Assembly: GCA_963576475.1 (NCBI GenBank)
Contig: OY754964.1
Location: 4,950,149-5,014,148, forward strand
DNA: 64,000 nucleotides
DNA from: Molanna angustata
Lineage: Eukaryota > Arthropoda > Insecta > Trichoptera > Molannidae
Direction: 5' to 3'
Shown here: piece by piece, positions 11,287 to 25,089 of the stretch
How the letters are laid out: each line of letters starts with the position of its first letter
How positions within the stretch are numbered: position 1 is the stretch's first letter
The notes under the pieces: model-generated
Database searches by the model: none
Told to the model about the DNA's origin: nothing
What the model saw: only the letters and a program-made list of their open reading frames with translations
Program-made: the position numbers and the translations under genes

Positions 11287-11484
11287 TCATTCGACGCGAT
11301 AAAGCGAGACAAACTCCGTGTGGGACGAAGTCTTCCGATAGTCGTTCGATTCTGAATGACTCAAGACTTTGCCGGGTTCCTCCGAAGTCTTACTTAAGAC
11401 CGTCACAGATTTAAACTCGTTTTCAAAATTCGTATTTGTGTTTTCACTTCCATTTTGATGTACCTTCACGGCTGATGACTTCGT
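11287..11484 (-). other. possible terminal exon of a host gene
   Basis: The minus-strand frame runs from a candidate splice acceptor (TTTTCCTTACCGATTACAG just upstream, AG at 11485-11486) to a stop at 11287. It is 65 codons long with a polar S/T/N/E/K-rich composition (for example SKTSEEPGKVLSHSESND). It lies in a locally GC-richer patch and looks unlike the F/I/Y/K-rich noise frames around it. No domain is recognised and no partner exon was found, so this is only a candidate. Confidence 0.25.
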
Positions 11485-11961
11485 CTGTAATCGGTAAGGA
11501 AAAGCGCAAGTGTTTACAAAGTTGTCGACTCGAATTATTCACCCTTCATTTTTAAGCGATTTCCCTTGAAGATAATTATTATTCATGCCCCCGTATGACG
11601 CCTTCGCACTGAGGGTTGTTAATAATGACAGCTTGGTATTTTCATTTAGGGTTGACTATAATATACCTCACATTTACATATCACAGCTGCTCTATTTATT
11701 TACGAATTTAAGGAAAGAGCGAGTGGTTTGTTACCAATGACAAATTCTCTACATTATTATATAAGATTACTCATAAAATAAATTTTATACAACGTTGACA
11801 GAAATGTTTATTTAATATGAAAATATATATATTTTTTCTTTTTAATAAGGCCAACCACCAATAGAGGCGGATTTGTGATATGTTTAAATAGTTCTCAAAC
11901 AACAATAGCAATAGCAATACTATTTCGAATATTTATTATTTTAATTGCATATACGCAAGCA

Positions 11962-12352
11962 ATCGGTCCTAACAAAACGAATAATGCACAAGTTGTTAGT
12001 GACACAGAAAGCTATGGAGAGAAAGTTGCTGGGTATTTATAAGGGACAGAATTCAGAATGTCATAACTGAAAGAACCAAAGTAGCCGATGTAGCGGAAAG
12101 GGTCGCTGGCCTAAAGTGGAACTGGCCTGGGCATATTGCCAGATGCCAGGATTCACGATGAACCAAAAAGATCGTAGAATGGCGACCGAGAACAAGCCGA
12201 AGAGGTGTCAGCAGACCCCAGGCAAGGTGGTATGATGACATCAAGAAATGCGCCGGAGGGAGATGGATGCAGTGTGCCCAAGACTGCGAGTTGTGGAGGA
12301 TCAAGGGGGAGGCCTATGTCCAAGAAAGGATAAAAACAAACTGAAGAAGAAG
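11962..12352 (+). mobile_element. 5'-truncated LINE tail with 11-bp TSD, inserted in a MITE-like repeat
   Basis: The direct repeat ATACGCAAGCA occurs at 11951-11961 and 12353-12363. The insert encodes a broken LINE C-terminus with KAMERKLLGI, VAERVAGLKWNWPGHIAR, RPQARWYDDIKK and CAQDCELWR...GEAYVQ, ending in a GAAGAAGAAG tail. It is the same family as 49862-50209. The interrupted sequence on either side matches the minus-strand left end of the 550-bp MITE-like family, so the MITE was there first. Confidence 0.85.
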
Positions 12353-12401
12353 ATACGCAAGCATTTTTTCCCTGTCGGGAGTCAAATAATGTTTTTTAGA
12401 C

Positions 12402-12530
12402 AAACTTTTTACATCTCAATAGAGACGAAGTTGGATTATTATAGAAAACCACTTTATGCGCTTGCGCAACGTTCCTGGTTCTTATTTAATATTCCAACTT
12501 CGTCTGTATTGAGATGTTAAAAAGTTTAAA
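12402..12530. repeat. short foldback derivative of the MITE-like family
   Basis: ACATCTCAATAGAGACGAAG (12410-12429) is repeated in inverted orientation at about 12495-12520 (one mismatch), enclosing ~70 bp. The arms are the right terminus of the 550-bp family. This appears to be a shortened palindromic form. Confidence 0.65.
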
Positions 12531-12957
12531 AAAAATATCATTTGACTCCCGACATTTACAAGTGTCATTTACAAGCAGGTAAACAAGCCAAAAATGAAAT
12601 AATATTTCTGGCGCACTTCAGGGGTGACTCTTTGCGAGAACACCGTCCCTCATTTATAAGGACATTGTTGTTTTCATTGTTTACAAATAATCCAATTTCT
12701 CAATATATGGCGATACAAAAAAAGGTTTCTTCGTTAATTCATAGATGGCAATAGTAATAATCTCCTATTTTCCAGTGATTTGTTACTCATTATTCAAATA
12801 TATAGAACTTTCACAAATTCCATTGATAAAGAATGGAATTTGTGATGGCATGATTGGTGATCACGTAAACCAGCCGATCACATGTCGTAAACGATGTAGG
12901 TGCCTTGAGTTCCTGGTTCATCTATAATATTCCAACTTCGTCTCTATTGAGATGTTA
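12531..12957 (+). repeat. MITE-like family, copy 1
   Basis: It starts with TATCATTTGACTCCCGACA and ends with CCAACTTCGTCTCTATTGAG. Along its length it matches 50570-51104 (same orientation) and 42376-42870 (opposite), including TTCTGGCGCA(C/G)TTCAGGGGTGAC and CACGTAAACCAGCCGAT. There is no coding capacity. The outer ends are not simple TIRs of one another, so the class is unsettled. Confidence 0.75.
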
Positions 12958-12965
12958 AAAGTTTG

Positions 12966-13858
12966 TCAAAAAAAAACAATATTATTTCGTTTGTCTCTGA
13001 CACATGTTAAGAAAATGAATAAATATATATATTTGTAAAATACGACAAATTAATATGTAATACTCTCTTGGTCAAAACAGAATAATTTGTAATAAATAAA
13101 GGTGATTAATAAAGATGAATGGTATTGTCAACTCCGAAACATATAATGTATTGAATATTTACAGTAATTTTCAGAAATACCTACATAAATATTACAAAAT
13201 TGATAAGGAAAAAAGCACAAATTGTTGATCTCATAAATATGAGTCGTACCACCTGTTTTGGTTCAATCACTTATTTACCCCAAAGGAAAAGAAATGTATA
13301 TCTTTTTATTCGTTTAAATCTGAGATTTAATAAATTCATTTGATTATTTTTTGTATTTGTTAAAAAGATACGTTTTTTTAAATATATTCTTTTAGCAAAG
13401 AAATTTTGGAGGGTTTTGATTCCATCCGGACTGCTGTTGTAATTGTGTCATAACTTATTCAAAAGAAAAATATTTTTAAGAGATGTCTATAAGAAAAGCA
13501 GGAAACGGGAAATTACACAAAGCCTTAATTTTCTCTCATTTACACTCTGAGTCACACGGCACTTCAAGTTTGAAGTTTATCAAAATCCTGCCAAACTTTA
13601 GTACGCAATTCCTATGGAATAAAAAAGTTTTAACAACTCTTATTTCTGTTTTTGAGAATATTATTACCAAAACACATTTGTTCATAATACCATATTAATT
13701 TCTTTATTTTAATTGGAATTCCTTAATGAAAAATTACAATTAAATAACAATCTTATAATTTTGAATCCCGGATCGAAAAAAAAAACTATGAAAATTTACA
13801 TTAAAAAGATAATAGACAAAACATATATAGATAAAAGAGCTAAGAATTAGCAAGAATA
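12966..13858. other. AT-rich spacer
   Basis: No supported feature. Short frames here are low-complexity. Confidence 0.5.
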
Positions 13859-14163
13859 TTTTATTTATTTATTTATTTATTTATGACAAATAATATTCGT
13901 AACTGAAATGCCCCACTAGGCAAAAAACCTGTAAAACAAAAATAGCATTCCAAATTAAAGATAACAAATAACAAAATTAGAAATAACATTAAAAGTAAAT
14001 ACATACAAAAGTGCATTACAAATTAGAAATAAAAACAATAATCAATGCCTATTCAAAAAGTAGAAAGAGAACATATTAAACAAAAAAAAAACAAAAATCA
14101 AACTAAAAGACAGTTCACTTTATTTAACTTCTCAACGGACAATTCTTGATGGAACTCCATAGC
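13859..14163 (-). mobile_element. LINE 3' UTR tail
   Basis: On the minus strand an AT-rich stretch ends in a hairpin (TTGCCTAGTGGGGCA, about 13908-13922) and an (AAAT)n tail at 13859-13884. This is the architecture seen at the other jockey-like LINE ends in the window. No coding sequence remains next to it; a foldback element abuts on the 5' side. Confidence 0.5.
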
Positions 14164-14650
14164 AAATTTATTAACAAATTTGTTTCAGGTTAAAATAAAA
14201 CAAAACTTCAGTTTTAAGTTCCACTGTAATAATTTAATAGGACACTAACTGGTATCAGTCATCCAGTGACCATCTTCAGAGTGTGACAAGACAGTGATTA
14301 TTGAAGCTTATATGTTGAAAAAATCAGGAATTTGCAACCTTTTTTTTTCCGCCAGTTCAATTAGTGTTGCTAGAAAGAACTGACAAAGAAAACTAGCAAA
14401 CAAAACAGAGTGTACAGGTACAGAATACAATATACTATACAATAACAAATATAAATAACGAAAAAAAAAAAAAAAGGTGCAAATTCCTGATTTTTTCAAC
14501 ATATAAGCTTCAATAATCACTGTCTTGTCACACTCTGAAGATGGTCACTGGATGACTGATACCAGTTAGTGTCCTATTAAATTATTACAGTGGAACTTAA
14601 AACTGAAGTTTTGTTTTATTTTAACCTGAAACAAATTTGTTAATAAATTT
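14164..14650. mobile_element. 490-bp foldback element
   Basis: Left arm 14164-14342 and right arm about 14477-14650 are inverted copies over ~175 bp with almost no mismatches. They begin AAATTTATTAACAAATTTG and run through CACTAACTGGTATCAGTC and GAAGATGGTCACTGGATG. The ~135-bp spacer is unrelated and ends in an A-rich tract. No transposase is encoded. TSDs are not obvious. Confidence 0.85.
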
Positions 14651-14937
14651 AAAAGACAGTTGTTTAGAACAATCAAGGCATGAAAAAAAACCACAATGGA
14701 AAACACGTTAGTCCATCAACACCATACAATTCCTTAGTTCGATACATCATAAATGTGGCAAATATTCGTTATAAAGAATGCTCTCCGTCCTTTCCCGACC
14801 AATGTCGTAGAGCCAAATTTGCACATGCTTCTTCGTGTTTTACTATTGATTGTCTTGACAAAGGGATCCAGGATGTTGAAGACTTTAGGTATTCAACATC
14901 CTATTATTAGATATTCTAATTTTGGATCCAAAGACAT

Positions 14938-15159
14938 CCAAACGAACGCCAGGAATGTATGTAGGTCGGGACCGCCCATGGAAGGGATGGCACGTCCATG
15001 TGAACGGTATTTTGAAAGATAGAAATGTTAGAAGCGTGAACAACAGACAACAGATGAATGTTGACGAGGCGTAAAATGTGTGTCAAGATAAGTATGTGGC
15101 GTTCGGTTCTCTCTGCGTACCCCGTGAGGGACATTGCATGATGATTTGTATGTATGTAT
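14938..15159 (+). mobile_element. 222-bp LINE tail with 14-bp TSD
   Basis: GGATCCAAAGACAT occurs at 14924-14937 and 15160-15173. The insert holds the degenerate coding tail RNVRSVNNRQQMNVDEA and VCQDKYVWRSV, then a (TGTA)n tail at about 15148-15159. Related tails are at 24190-24495 and 29985-30250. Confidence 0.85.
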
Positions 15160-15199
15160 GGATCCAAAGACATTTGTTTTTTTTACTGTAATGTTTGCC

Positions 15200-15970
15200 C
15201 AAAAGCTAAACAATATATGTATACTCGTTGAAGCGAAACTCGGCGTTGGTCTTGAGTATCTAATCCAAATGGTGATTGGTCAAAAAATGTGTTTCTTTCG
15301 CAAACAGATGTTATTTTGATTTACATACGTTTTAAAATGAATTTTTCAAAAGAGCTTATCGCACTACATAAACAAGTCATAAAAATGAACCTTAAAGTTG
15401 TAAATATACAATAAGTTTCATCTTGTATATTCTTTTTTACTCTCTTCTCTACCCACATTGATATAAAAAACAAAAAGATATTTTCTCCTTACGTTTTATA
15501 ACATAATTTTGTTTATTATCACGTGTGACTATAAAACATACACGTAATGGTTTTTACAAACATTTTGAGGCCATTTTGAAAAATCTCCTAATAATATAAC
15601 AATGCTATAAATTTTTCTCACAGTACATGAGCGTTGTATATAATTATTTGAACTACCTGCTTTTATTATGAAAAGTTCTTTTTTTCAATATAATTTTAAG
15701 AAAATAGTAATATTTTTACAGTGAAAAAAATGACGGTTACTTACTTATGTTTTTCAAATCGAAAACCGGAACAATTTGCACTCGGTATATTTAGAAGGAA
15801 TATTGTTTACAACATACAATACAGGTGGAGTTGGAAGAAGCGAACTTACAATATAATATTCCAACTACAATATTACAACTTATCAAGCGCTTTTATCAGG
15901 CATTATGCTTATCAATCGATCAGTAAAATATAACACAACTTATCATACATAATAATCGGGCATTAAAATA
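15200..15970. other. AT-rich spacer
   Basis: No recognisable gene or repeat. Confidence 0.45.
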
Positions 15971-16029
15971 AAAGTGGTCATGCGCAATGATCTGGTAATA
16001 AAGGAATATTCGCTTTGTTCACCAAAGTT

Positions 16030-17155
16030 GATACATACATTTATGTATCCAAATCAAGAATATCATAAAGTGAGCTATGTAGTTGATCATCAAGGATTTG
16101 ATACTGCACGACATAGATTTAAGTACCCAAAACAAGTAAATCATAAAGTGAGCTATGTTGTTGACTATCTAGGATTTGATACTGCACGACGTACATTTAA
16201 GTATCCAAAACAAGTAAATCATAAAGTGAGCTATGTAATTGATCATCAAGGATTTGATATATTTTTTTCTTTTATTTTCAAGGCATTGCATCCTATTGGA
16301 TGATGTGTGCCAAAAAATCGACAGATTAACAATTTAACATAAACAAATAAACTCAGACATTGTATTGAAATGAAAATATAAATAAACTCAGACATTGTAT
16401 TGAAATGAAAATATAATTTTTTTACAAATAGGTACATAAGAATTTTTTTAACATGTCCACGTAGGGGACGCCAGCTATTAGGATTTTGGTCCATTTTACT
16501 CTTCCGAAGAAGTGCACTACGTAGCGTTGGAAGGGGTTTGCAATCTAGAAAAGAGTTTATTAATTCGGATTCTAAAAAGACCCGGGATGTACGAAGGCGG
16601 AAACACAGAATTCGGAAAATCGTTCCACAGTCGGGCTGCTGTATTAATAAAGGAGTTCGAGAAGCGACTTGTTCGTATATGTTGAAGGTCCACTGTGAAT
16701 GGGTGCTGCGATTGAGTGAAGCGAGTGACTCTGTTGTGAGTGGGTGGAGGAGGGACCAAAGATGCAAGTTCTTCTGAGCAATTCCCGTGGTAGTATCTAT
16801 AGAATAAATAAACAAATTAACACACACAAATAAACTCAGACATGGAACTAAAATAAAGATATAAAATTTACAAATACATAAGAATAAAATATACAAATTG
16901 ACACAAAGAAATAAACTTAGACATGGAACTAAAATAAAAATATATAAAATTACAAATGAATAAGAATTAAAAAAAAAAAACTCAGACATGGCACTCGAAT
17001 AAAAATATTGATTTGATATTGCACGACATACATTTAAGTATCCAAAACAAGAAAATCATAAAGTGAGCTATGTAGTTGATCATCAAGGATTTGATACTGC
17101 ACGACATACATTTAAGTATCCGAAACAAGTAAATCATATAGTGAGATAAAAATAT
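16030..17155 (+). repeat. 78-bp tandem repeat array (about 5 units), split by a LINE
   Basis: Unit starts fall at 16094, 16172 and 16250, exactly 78 bp apart; the array resumes at 17010 after a 749-bp insertion. The unit contains GGATTTGATACTGCACGAC and AAATCATAAAGTGAGCTATG. Because 78 is divisible by three, a plus-strand frame from 15974 stays open as 26-residue repeats (core FDTARHTFKYPKQVNHKVSY), and without the LINE it would run to a stop at about 17154. Unit-to-unit changes include at least as many amino-acid-changing as silent substitutions, which gives no sign of selection on a protein. Confidence 0.85.
16261..17009 (-). mobile_element. jockey/RTE-type LINE tail inserted in the 78-bp array, 10-bp TSD
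   Basis: GATTTGATAT is duplicated at 16251-16260 and 17010-17019. On the minus strand (16759-16517) it encodes a typical LINE C-terminus: RTSRFSNSFINTAARLWNDF followed by PNSVFPPSYIPGLFRIR...NKLFS. Both flanks of this coding piece carry repeats of AAATAAACTCAGACAT(G/T)G, giving tandem duplications within the UTR-like parts. Confidence 0.75.
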
Positions 17156-17159
17156 GTTA

Positions 17160-18090
17160 AAAAGTGGTGCTATATATTTTTTTTTAATTACAGCCGTTCA
17201 TCTAAAGTAATAAAGCAATCAAAATGTTAGTGTATGTGTGTGTGTGTGTGTATGTGTGTGTATGTGTGTTTGTCTCACGCCTTCTGAAAAACCAAGAGCA
17301 TCTAAAAATCTAATTTATGTGCGAACGTGTACCTGTATACCTGATGCAGTGTCACGCTAAAAATAATGCGATAAAAATGCTGAATTTTAAAAATATTTCA
17401 ATAATTATTTTTTTCATACAAAATTTTCCAAGTCGTATCTGTCAAAAAAGTGTACATTTTGCACGCAAATATCTGTTAGTTTAAAAGTTAGAAGTAGGTA
17501 TTTACACAAAAAAAATATATTTTGAAGTATAACTTAGCGTTTAAGTGAAAAACATGGTGAATATTTGGTATAATTATAATGTTTAACTTATTTTTAAAGT
17601 AAGCCTTTTGTACATAAACGCCGCCATTTTAATATCTTTTCATACAATATTTCATTTTCCCACCGAATGAATATGTTCTTGAAAATAATAAACCTTTGAA
17701 ATAAATGTAATTATGAAATAATAAAATGAAACACAAGACATTACAGCAAGTTTTAAGACGTATATTGTAAAAGTCTGTTAATTATTAGTAAAGATATAGG
17801 CATAATAAAATTGCATAATTTGTATATAATATTTGATATTTCGGACAATTTTCATTTTTATGGCATCGAACAAACCAATGTAGGAACCTACATATTCAAA
17901 AAATGTATCCGAACCATTCGATATTACTTACGTGTTCGAATCGTTTCCATGGCTACAGAAAGAATGTGATATTCAAATAAAATTTGTTAGGAATCGAATT
18001 TATTTAGAAGGTTGTTGTAGGTAGGTACCTACCTAATACTATTTACTTACAAATCAACAATAATATACCTATACTGATTTCCTATAGGAA
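17160..18090. other. AT-rich spacer with a (TG)n microsatellite and an 18-bp palindrome
   Basis: A (TG)n tract with TA interruptions lies at 17231-17272. TAGGTAGGTACCTACCTA at 18018-18035 is a perfect palindrome. Nothing else is supported. Confidence 0.6.
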
Positions 18091-18177
18091 AATTATTTTA
18101 TTTATTTATTTATCAACCGTTTGTCCGATTATAATGAAACTTTGGTGAATTGTCGAGCGTATGCCCAGGATGGTTTT

Positions 18178-18795
18178 TGGATTTAAACTTTTTTCTTATT
18201 CTTCTTCTTCTTCGTGTATTTGGTCGTTTTACCTATGAAGGGGGAGTATCCTGGGAAAAGAAGGTCCGACTGTCCCTCCATCTCTTCACAGGTCTTCCAG
18301 GACGGGTTCTGCATATAAACTTTTTTCTTCTTTTTCTTCAACGTGTACTTGGTCATCTTACCTATGAAGATGAACTATCCTGGGAGATGAAGGTCCAATT
18401 TTCCTTCCATCTCTTCGCAGGTTTTTGGATTTAAACTTTTTTCTTCTTCTTCTTCATCGTCTATTTGGTCATTTTACCTTTGAAGGTGGACTAACCTGGG
18501 AGAAGAATGTCCAATTTTCCTTCCATCTCTTCGCAGGTATCTGGATATAAACTTATTTCTTCTTCTTCTTCTTCATCGTGTATTTTTGGTCATTTTACCT
18601 ATGAAGTTGGAGAATCCTGGGAGAAGAAGGTCCAACTGTCCTTCCATCTCTTCGCAGGTATCTGGGTTTAAACTTTTTTCTTCTTCTTCGTGTATTTAGT
18701 CATTTTACCTATTAAGTAGAGCATCCTGGGAAAAAAAGGTTCTTTCATCTCTTCGCGGTTCTTCCAGGATGGTTTCTGGATTTAAACTTTTCTTA
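18178..18795. repeat. tandem array of ~116-130 bp units (five)
   Basis: Units begin with TGGATTTAAACTTTTTTCTTC or close variants at about 18178, 18309, 18425, 18541, 18661 and 18777. Each contains a CTT-rich run, GGTCATTTTACCTATGAAG, CCTGGGAGAAGAAGGTCC and CCTTCCATCTCTTCGCAGG. Confidence 0.88.
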
Positions 18796-18799
18796 ACCG

Positions 18800-18965
18800 A
18801 CTGATGGGACGGGATGTAATGAAGCGAAGGGAGGCACTAAAGGGCCTGAAGGGACGGGAGGTATAAAACTGCCTGAAGGGACGGAAGGTACTGAAGGGCC
18901 TGATGGGAAGGGACGTAATGAGGGATTAAAGGGACGGGAGGTACTGAAGGGCCTGAAGCGGTGGG
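18800..18965. repeat. GC-richer minisatellite
   Basis: Short repeats of GGGACGGGAGGTACTGAAGG and GGCCTGAAGG-type phrases, period about 34 bp and degenerate. It stands out as G-rich on the plus strand against its AT-rich neighbours. Confidence 0.8.
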
Positions 18966-18971
18966 TCCTGG

Positions 18972-19450
18972 AGTCTAATTCTTTTTCTTCTTAATTTTAT
19001 GTAGACCTTTAGGGCAGTTTTTATACAAACTATTTCCTATTGTCTAATTCATCTTCTTCTTCTTTTATGTATACATTTGGGTCATTTTTTATAAAAATTA
19101 TTTCCTTTAGTCTAATTATTATTCTTCTTCATTTAAGTACGTAGACTTTTGGGAGAGTTTTAATACAAACTATTTCCAATAGTCTTATTCATTTTCTTTT
19201 ATGTAGACCTTTTGGTCAGTATTTATACAAACTATTTCCAATAGTCTAAATATTCTTCTTCTTCTTTTTTGTAGACCTTTGGGTGTGCTTTTATACAATC
19301 TATTTCCAATAGTCTAATTCTTCTATTAGGTATATGTATTTTTACTTATTTTATGTAGACCATTGGAATAGTTTTTTATACAAACTATTTCTTATAGTCT
19401 TATACTTATTTTTCTCTTTTTTATTTAGTCTTTTGGGTTAGTATTAAGTC
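18972..19450. repeat. tandem array of ~65-70 bp units (about seven)
   Basis: Repeats of AGTCTAATTCTT, a CTTCTT run, TTTATGTAGACCTTTGGG and TTTATACAAACTATTTCC, with length changes in the CTT tract. Confidence 0.85.
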
Positions 19451-19479
19451 TAATAGTCTATTGTGCAGAAATATTATTA

Positions 19480-20170
19480 ACGATATGCACACTTGATGAA
19501 AATACATATGAAATGAATGGGATATGGGATGTGACGATATAACCTGCACTAGAATCTTTTCAATACTTTTGTTTAATTAAATTTAAACCATTTATATCAT
19601 CCTATTTTGAATAATTTTCAACACCTAATATTTAAAGAATGGGGGTTGTGGCCATTACTGAACTCTTCACAACATTTATATTCAAATTAAAAACTATTTA
19701 CTATAGTTCAAGTCTTCTTCTTCTTCGTTAATGAAGACTTTCAGTCAAATTGAGCAAAAATATAATGCACACTTGATGAAAAAATATAAAAACGAATGGG
19801 ATGTGACCAATACTAGATCTTTTCAGTACCTACGTTTGTTTAATCAAATTTTAACCACATCCCAACATCCAAAATTACTAAATTTTCAATAGGTACACAT
19901 TACAATTTGTTTTCGATGATAATATTTAAAAATGGGGGTTGTGGCCAAACCAATCTCTTTACAACGTTGATAAACAGTCATATTTAAAACCATTACGCAT
20001 AGTCCATGTATAAATATTATACGTCATTCACACTTTATAGCAATATATAAAAAAGAATGGGTTGTGGCCATCACTTGAACATTTTACAATACTTAAACTC
20101 AATCAAATTTCAAACCACTTTTCATAGTCTGATATTGCAAAATAATTGGGTGACAATATTATAAAAACGA
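19480..20170. repeat. degenerate tandem repeat of long units
   Basis: Recurring blocks are GCACACTTGATGAAAA, AATGGG(A/G)(T/G)(G)TG, ATCTTTTCA(A/G)TAC, AATGGGGGTTGTGGCC and AAACCA...CATAGT. They recur three to four times at intervals of roughly 120-260 bp. Confidence 0.65.
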
Positions 20171-20229
20171 TTGCTTTTTCTTTCACAATTTTACATTCTT
20201 GGCCAACGGCGGGACATAAAAGCTAGTTC

Positions 20230-21300
20230 TTACTATAACTTAAAATCGATTAGTTTAAACGAACCCTTTTTTGTGTAAATACATTATTGAAGTAAATATT
20301 TTGTTTTTTTTTTTGTTTCTACCTGAACGAATTCAATTTTAACCCCTATTCTACACCTGTCCGTTTCAATTTTCTACTCTTCAATTATCAAAAGGTGTTT
20401 TTATACTGTGAGCTTTGAGCTTTACGATTCCTCACTGTTTTTATATATTTTATCGACCTACTCAATATTTATATATTATTCGTGAACTGTTCTCAACTCA
20501 TACATTTTGTATTTTGTGCCAATGAATTCAATTTGTTTCATATCGTACAATCACGCCATGATAAATTTAAAATGGTAAATCGAATATTTTATGAAAATAA
20601 AAAAATACTGAAATAGTTTCATAAGTCAGAAAACCAAATGAGAATATTCCCCGTCAAAAATGAGAAATTAAATACATACCATACCCGAGTCAATGTCGGG
20701 CTCACCAATTATTTAGAGGTTTTGTTTATCGCTAGGTTTTAAATATTAATTGATTATTTGAAGGTTTTACTAGGCGTGTTCAATAATTGATTTATGAATC
20801 TTAAACAACTCCCTCTAAATATTATTTCATCTCAAATGCAAAGAAATGTTTTGGGTCAACTGAATGAAAGAGATAACTTCCTGAACTTCACAATTTTATT
20901 CACAATACCAACTTTTCTTTATTAAAATATAATATAATTAAAATACAATGAAATTGAAATTATCGGTTGATTAATATTGACTGACGCGTACGAACTGACG
21001 GCTAAGGGAGCAATGGCGGGCGAATGAAAAAACGAGTTTATATAGTTACTTGTTGTTCTAGAATGTTCGAATTCACATTTCTTGTAAATTATATGGACTT
21101 GACAGATTGATATTCCATGGAACACCACAGGCTGTATTCATAATGAAAATGGACATACAATATTTTGTCTGAAAGTAAAACTAATAGTTACGACCTTTCT
21201 AAAAATACAGTATAAAAATACATATCCATTATTTGAGGGTAGAATCATATTATGTGTGTATAGGAGCAATGAAATATTTAGAAGTGTGTACTGTATGTTT
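20230..21300. other. AT-rich spacer
   Basis: No gene recognised. Confidence 0.45.
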
Positions 21301-21302
21301 TT

Positions 21303-21450
21303 GGAACATCTCAATAGAGTTGGGGGAAGATTTTGTATATGAAAGCAAGGAAAATCACAAAGACATTCTTACATGGCTTATGACCTGTCATTGGCTGACG
21401 TTAGTGATTACGTTACGCAGTTGCATTCACCAATTTTGAATGCCTTTGTA
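21303..21450 (-). repeat. partial, diverged copy of the MITE-like family
   Basis: AACATCTCAATAGAG at 21307, then GGCTTATGACCTGTCATTGG, TGATTACGTTACGCAGTTGC and ATTCACCAATTTTGAATGCC, are collinear with 42378-42515. Gaps remove part of the unit. Confidence 0.6.
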
Positions 21451-21678
21451 TAGTGAGTTTTCCTTGTGAAAGCTGTTTATTTAAAAAAAATTATTTATTT
21501 AATCAAGGTAAAGCCATTCATATAAATGTTCTAAGATGTCCATCTATCGGACCGAGCTCAAACCTAGATGAATGTTTTTACCTTAATTAAATAAATGAAT
21601 CTACCAAATGAACATGTGGTATCATTTTTAATGTTATTACATGAGATCATACAAAATAAATTAATAATATATAATAAA

Positions 21679-24055
<2,377 letters not shown>

Positions 24056-24189
24056 TCCGTTATGAAATGCATTCGTTAACACTCGTATTTCTTCCTTGAC
24101 TTATAAATTATTAGTAATGAATTTAACAATATTTCCCAACTAAAAGTTATGGTCACTTCATTATTCATTTTCTCCTCATATCACAAATG

Positions 24190-24495
24190 ATGGAAGCCTG
24201 AATACCTGACGAACATAATATATGAGACGATGCATGAATATAGATGGATGCTTGTCTTCTTCTTCTTCTTTATACGGCAGATGCTTCAGACACGGTAGAT
24301 GCTATTTTGACTTGTTCGAGGACTTCAGTGTGTAGGTCGTTATGGCTGCAGATCTGTTCTCCTATAACTCATTTCTTGTTCCACCGGCGTATCATCAACA
24401 GTTAGCTTACACCTGAGGCGTGTCAAGATATAAAAATATGACGTCCTTCTTCTGCCTACCCGTAAAGGACATGGCATGATGCTCTACGTGTATGT
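24190..24495 (+). mobile_element. LINE tail (same family as 14938), interrupted
   Basis: ATGAGACGATGCATGAATAT at 24222 and GAGGCGTGTCAAGATA at 24414 are the two halves of the coding tail seen intact at 30170-30240. A ~180-bp foreign piece beginning with CTTCTTCTTCTTCTT separates them. The tail ends with CCGTAAAGGACATGGCATG and GTGTATGTATG. Confidence 0.6.
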
Positions 24496-25089
24496 ATGAA
24501 TTATATATGTTTATTACATAAATATTATATGGTGGAGACGTCGACATATGCAACTTATTTTTAAAAATCAAATCAAGTTAACAGATTTTTCAATCTCCTC
24601 ATATGCTTAACAAATCATTAGTGTAAACAAAGGGACGGTTATTGAAACTATGATATCTCCTAAATGAAACTACATCGAGTGACCCTCTGATAAATCAATG
24701 ACTCTGTTAATTGGACTCCATCCTTCGCTGGTCATCCAAATACAATGGTATTCAAATTCATCCGACGGTTCATTTCAGAATTCATTGTCCGACGAGGCCT
24801 GATCGTTAAACTAATGGTGAATGGTCATGTTGAATGGCATTAGGATAAGGCATCAAACGATAGTTCCATTCACAATACTGGCACATTTCATAATATACGT
24901 CATTATTCACTCTTCAACAGTGGCACATTTATTTAAATAAATTTGAAATGCTGTTCTTTGGTATTTGGATAATTTTAGAACGCATTCACTTGGAATTATA
25001 CGAATGAGATTTTATAGTAGATAATACCTAAAAGTTTCTTGGAAAATTTAAAAATTCTGAAAACACTGAAATTGGTTATTGCACGGGAT

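Larger units (their letters stand above)
18096..20226 (+). mobile_element. possible non-autonomous Helitron enclosing tandem arrays
   Basis: Near 18115 the phrase CCGTTTGTCCGATTATAATG resembles the 5' subterminal region of insect Helitrons (compare CGGCTGAACCGATTTTGATG at 23241). At 20205-20227 GGCGGGACATAAAAGCTAGT would be a Helitron-type CTAG|T end. Nearly everything between is tandem repeat. The exact 5' TC end was not found, and no Rep/helicase coding is present. Confidence 0.35.

Noticed and set aside
21055..21075. Heat-shock-element-like TTCTAGAATGTTC
   Set aside because: It has three alternating nGAAn units, but one such match is expected by chance at roughly this window size, and no gene lies next to it.
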